A stretch of DNA of 64,000 nt from Caballeronia calidae (GTDB taxonomy: Bacteria; Pseudomonadota; Gammaproteobacteria; Burkholderiales; Burkholderiaceae). The position numbers and the translations under genes were made by a program. Where the stretch lies: assembly GCF_900044055.2 (NCBI RefSeq), contig NZ_FCOX02000027.1, forward strand, positions 47,401 through 111,400, read 5' to 3'. The notes under the pieces are model-generated. The model was not told the DNA's origin and did no database searches. It saw nothing but the letters and a program-made list of their open reading frames with translations. Below are positions 63,340 to 64,000 of the stretch, piece after piece. Numbering within the stretch: position 1 is the stretch's first letter; every line of letters begins with the position of its first letter.

Positions 63340-63729
63340 TCACCAGTGCCAAGTTCGCTGTGCTTGTGAGAGTTCGTCGCGCCGCGAACCAACTCGAAGT
63401 GGCACCCTTGCCGCTGCGCGTGGGCGGGAAATGCTCGGCTTGCACGCACGGTCTGTGCTGTTCGGCCATGACGCGCTCCTTTGTGAATTTTCCTGCCGCG
63501 GAGCAAGGCTCGTTCTGACTAGACTAGGATCGACAGGCGCTGCGGTCGTCGCCGCCCGGACGCCCAAGCGGTGCGATTCCGTCCACTGCCGCTTCATTGA
63601 AAACTTTCTTCCCTGCAACAAGGTTTTCGAGGACGTAAGGTAAGATCACGGTGGGTGCGGGTTCCTAAGGAACCGTATGTGCCTTCCGAATAATCTGAAT
63701 TTTAATTTTCGCTTTGGAGCAACCAGCAA
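63340..63729. other. Region upstream of the cold-shock gene
   Basis: Contains the broken 5' side of the JAB fragment on the left and the csp leader on the right, with a small hairpin at 63660-63674. No other gene is supported. Confidence 0.4.
63660..63674 (+). promoter_or_regulatory. Small hairpin in the csp leader
   Basis: GGTTCC-TAA-GGAACC forms a perfect 6-bp stem about 55 bases before the cold-shock start codon. It could influence leader folding of the message at low temperature. Role inferred. Confidence 0.35.
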
Positions 63730-63966
63730 ATGGCAACCGGTACTGTGAAGTGGTTCAACGACGCAAAGGGGTTTGGCTTCATCTCTCCGGACGACGGCGG
63801 GGAAGACCTCTTCGCGCACTTCTCGGAAATTCAGGCCGGGGGCTTTAAGTCACTGCAAGAAGGCCAGAAGGTGAGCTACGAAGTCAAACAGGGTCCCAAG
63901 GGCAAGCAGGCGGCCAACATTAAGGATCGTTACCGAAATAACTTCCCGCTATGCAGCGCTTGTTGA
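63730..63966 (+). CDS. Cold-shock protein (CspA family) with unusual C-terminal tail
   Basis: 78-aa single OB-fold RNA chaperone. RNP1 is KGFGFI and RNP2 LFAHF, within MATGTVKWFNDAKGFGFISP. Normal family members end soon after KQAANI at about 67 residues. Here the sequence continues KDRYRNNFPLCSAC, suggesting that a late frameshift or read-in replaced the usual end. The OB fold itself is complete. GGAGCAACC precedes the ATG. Confidence 0.93.
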   Translation: MATGTVKWFNDAKGFGFISPDDGGEDLFAHFSEIQAGGFKSLQEGQKVSYEVKQGPKGKQAANIKDRYRNNFPLCSAC

Positions 63967-64000
63967 GTAGATGCGGTAGTTCCATGCAGGCAGGGTTGGG

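Overview
The window reads as a chromosome or large replicon of a Burkholderiaceae betaproteobacterium, most likely Paraburkholderia or Caballeronia. The reasons are the GC-rich codon use with Arg/Ala-rich shadow frames, a trimeric Burkholderia-type porin, many LysR/GntR regulators, acyl-CoA and hydroxyproline catabolic clusters, and a BPSL0067-type protein. The genus is an inference from gene content; no rRNA or tRNA gene was recognised.

Left part (1-42.6 kb), catabolic and GC-rich. A truncated porin and a MalT-like LuxR regulator precede a beta-oxidation cluster (3.9-12.5 kb). This holds a PimC/PimD-like acyl-CoA dehydrogenase pair on the minus strand. Opposite it lie a feruloyl-CoA-synthetase-like ligase, a third acyl-CoA dehydrogenase, an SCP-x thiolase, two MaoC-fold hydratases and an SDR. 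Together they could activate and shorten an unidentified carboxylic acid. An A+T-richer insert (13.0-15.3 kb) carries a tight three-gene cassette of unknown function (YkgJ-type Cys-cluster protein, glycine-zipper membrane protein, small protein) and a GGDEF remnant. After a CaiB-family CoA-transferase comes a hydroxyproline locus (16.8-26.0 kb): two-subunit aconitase X, and a seven-gene minus-strand operon. In transcription order the operon is MHS transporter, Ser/Cys proline-racemase homologue, FAD dehydrogenase, DapA-family deaminase, Cys/Cys epimerase, prolidase-like amidohydrolase and GntR regulator. A perfect palindrome upstream is a candidate operator. Then follow a metzincin/propeller lipoprotein, a TctDE-like two-component system divergent from an SsuA/TauA-type ABC transporter, a BamE-like lipoprotein, a PAP2 phosphatase and a degenerate PPTase-like protein. 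Next come a formaldehyde-activating-enzyme homologue with aldo/keto reductase, aldehyde dehydrogenase and MFS transporter, a BPSL0067/STY0301 putative amidase-immunity pair, and two GcvA-like LysR genes.

Right part (42.6-64 kb), an accessory mosaic. Two TniQ-like proteins, a long HhH-containing tyrosine recombinase and a short Mu-transposase-C-like protein form a mobile-element core without a visible full transposase or ATPase. A 198-aa unknown protein occurs twice, at 49.1 and 62.4 kb. Between the copies lie a LysR/cupin/CMD/SDR/tautomerase redox cluster, an MFS pseudogene, a TnpB-only IS605-type element whose RuvC-II glutamate is absent, a Cys-rich protein, an Xre/ParS-like protein, a DUF1917-like protein, a small SGAQPK protein with a decayed duplicate, and an unknown two-gene operon. 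A truncated JAB-domain fragment and a cold-shock gene end the window.
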